This document shows, piece by piece, positions 5,858 to 6,184 of a DNA stretch of 6,184 nt. The first letter of the stretch is position 1. Each line of letters opens with the position of its first letter. Source of the DNA: Clostridia bacterium (GTDB taxonomy: Bacteria > Bacillota > Clostridia > Oscillospirales > Ruminococcaceae); contig QKDG01000170.1 in the NCBI GenBank assembly GCA_003246805.1, positions 1-6,184 of the forward strand, in the 5' to 3' direction. A model generated the notes under the pieces. The model searched no databases and had not been told where the DNA came from. It was given only the letters and a program-made list of their open reading frames with translations. The position numbers and the translations under genes are program-made.

Positions 5858-6184
5858 ATGAGGGAAGAAACAAAAGCGTTGCTTGTGCAAATCGGCTTTT
5901 TTTCGGCAGCAATATTCTTTATTTATCTGATGTGGATTTTTATTGTTCCAATGACCAGAAGTATCATCAATGCGGGAAACATCGCAGGATTAGCATTTTC
6001 ATCTGTTTTTGCCTTCGCCTGTATTGCGCATAAAGCTGTCTGGAATTTTTTGTGCCATTTATGGGGCTTTAAGGCAGGGAGATTCTTGATTATCCTGTTT
6101 TTTGCATTATTTATAATCATAACTGCAACGTTCAGTATTTTGAGTTTTTTTATGATAAAAGCAAGCAATAATCCACCTTTATCA
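5858..6184 (+). CDS. Membrane protein, N-terminal part, possibly YdcF/DUF218 family; runs off the right edge
   Basis: From the ATG at 5858 the frame stays open for 109 codons to the window end with no stop. The protein starts MREETKALLVQIGFF and has three likely membrane segments: about residues 9-31, 42-58 and 76-100. The basic stretch between the second and third segments is probably cytoplasmic. The visible end, after the third segment, is KASNNPPLS. In Clostridia, YdcF/DUF218 proteins often have several N-terminal membrane spans followed by a proline-containing linker like this and then the VIVLG start of the enzyme domain, so that family is my tentative guess; the diagnostic domain lies beyond the window. 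The ribosome binding site is weak (AAGAAAGCGAG, about 5841-5851). The gene is divergent from pyk. The opposite-strand frame at 5923-6168 is taken as its shadow. Confidence 0.75.
   Translation, partial: MREETKALLVQIGFFSAAIFFIYLMWIFIVPMTRSIINAGNIAGLAFSSVFAFACIAHKAVWNFLCHLWGFKAGRFLIILFFALFIIITATFSILSFFMIKASNNPPLS

Noticed and set aside
5923..6168. Minus-strand 81-codon open frame
   Set aside because: It lies fully antisense to the plus-strand membrane gene starting at 5858, which has a promoter candidate and a plausible membrane-protein composition; the antisense frame resembles no family.

Overview
This window looks like chromosomal DNA from a low-GC Gram-positive anaerobe, most likely a gut-type member of the Clostridia (Bacillota). 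The signs are A/T-rich intergenic DNA, strong GGAGG ribosome binding sites, near-consensus TTGACA/TATAAT promoters, a 475-residue pyruvate kinase, a lone bioY with a BirA-type operator, and a small oxygen-binding hemerythrin. I cannot fix the genus from the sequence alone.

Layout, left to right. (1) Positions 1-62, minus strand: the first 20 codons of an unrecognised gene with a good ribosome binding site. (2) Positions 63-237: a divergent intergenic region with a perfect 8+8 bp inverted repeat at 109-130 and a promoter for the next gene. (3) Positions 238-2640, plus: glycogen/alpha-glucan phosphorylase (glgP), whose start is better placed at 238 than at the in-frame ATG at 223. (4) Positions 2641-2920: a weak hairpin terminator, a GC-rich repeat core (2738-2781), a strong terminator (2804-2835), then the bioY promoter with an overlapping BirA-type operator. 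(5) Positions 2921-3448, plus: the biotin transporter substrate-binding subunit BioY. (6) Positions 3559-3948, plus: a bacteriohemerythrin with all seven iron ligands and its own promoter. (7) Positions 3949-4149: a convergent region with two almost identical hairpins (3982-4012 and 4116-4145) flanking a second, inverted copy of the repeat core (4031-4072). (8) Positions 4150-5577, minus: pyruvate kinase (pyk), with a TTGACA/TATAAT promoter upstream. (9) Positions 5578-5857: a very A/T-rich divergent region. Apart from promoters for the two flanking genes and an all-A/T palindrome at 5714-5727, I see nothing in it. (10) Positions 5858-6184, plus: the membrane-spanning N-terminal part of a gene that runs off the window, possibly a YdcF/DUF218-type protein.

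The genes look like separate transcription units rather than one pathway. GlgP releases glucose 1-phosphate from stored glucan, and pyruvate kinase makes ATP and pyruvate at the end of glycolysis, so both serve carbon catabolism but sit on opposite strands in separate units. BioY scavenges biotin under likely BirA control. The hemerythrin probably binds or senses O2.

The least ordinary signal is the pair of GC-rich cores. Each lies in sense orientation 77-97 nt after a stop codon (glgP, pyk) and 18-22 nt before a terminator hairpin. I see no mobile element gene, CRISPR array, tRNA or rRNA, and no clear evidence of a new multigene system.
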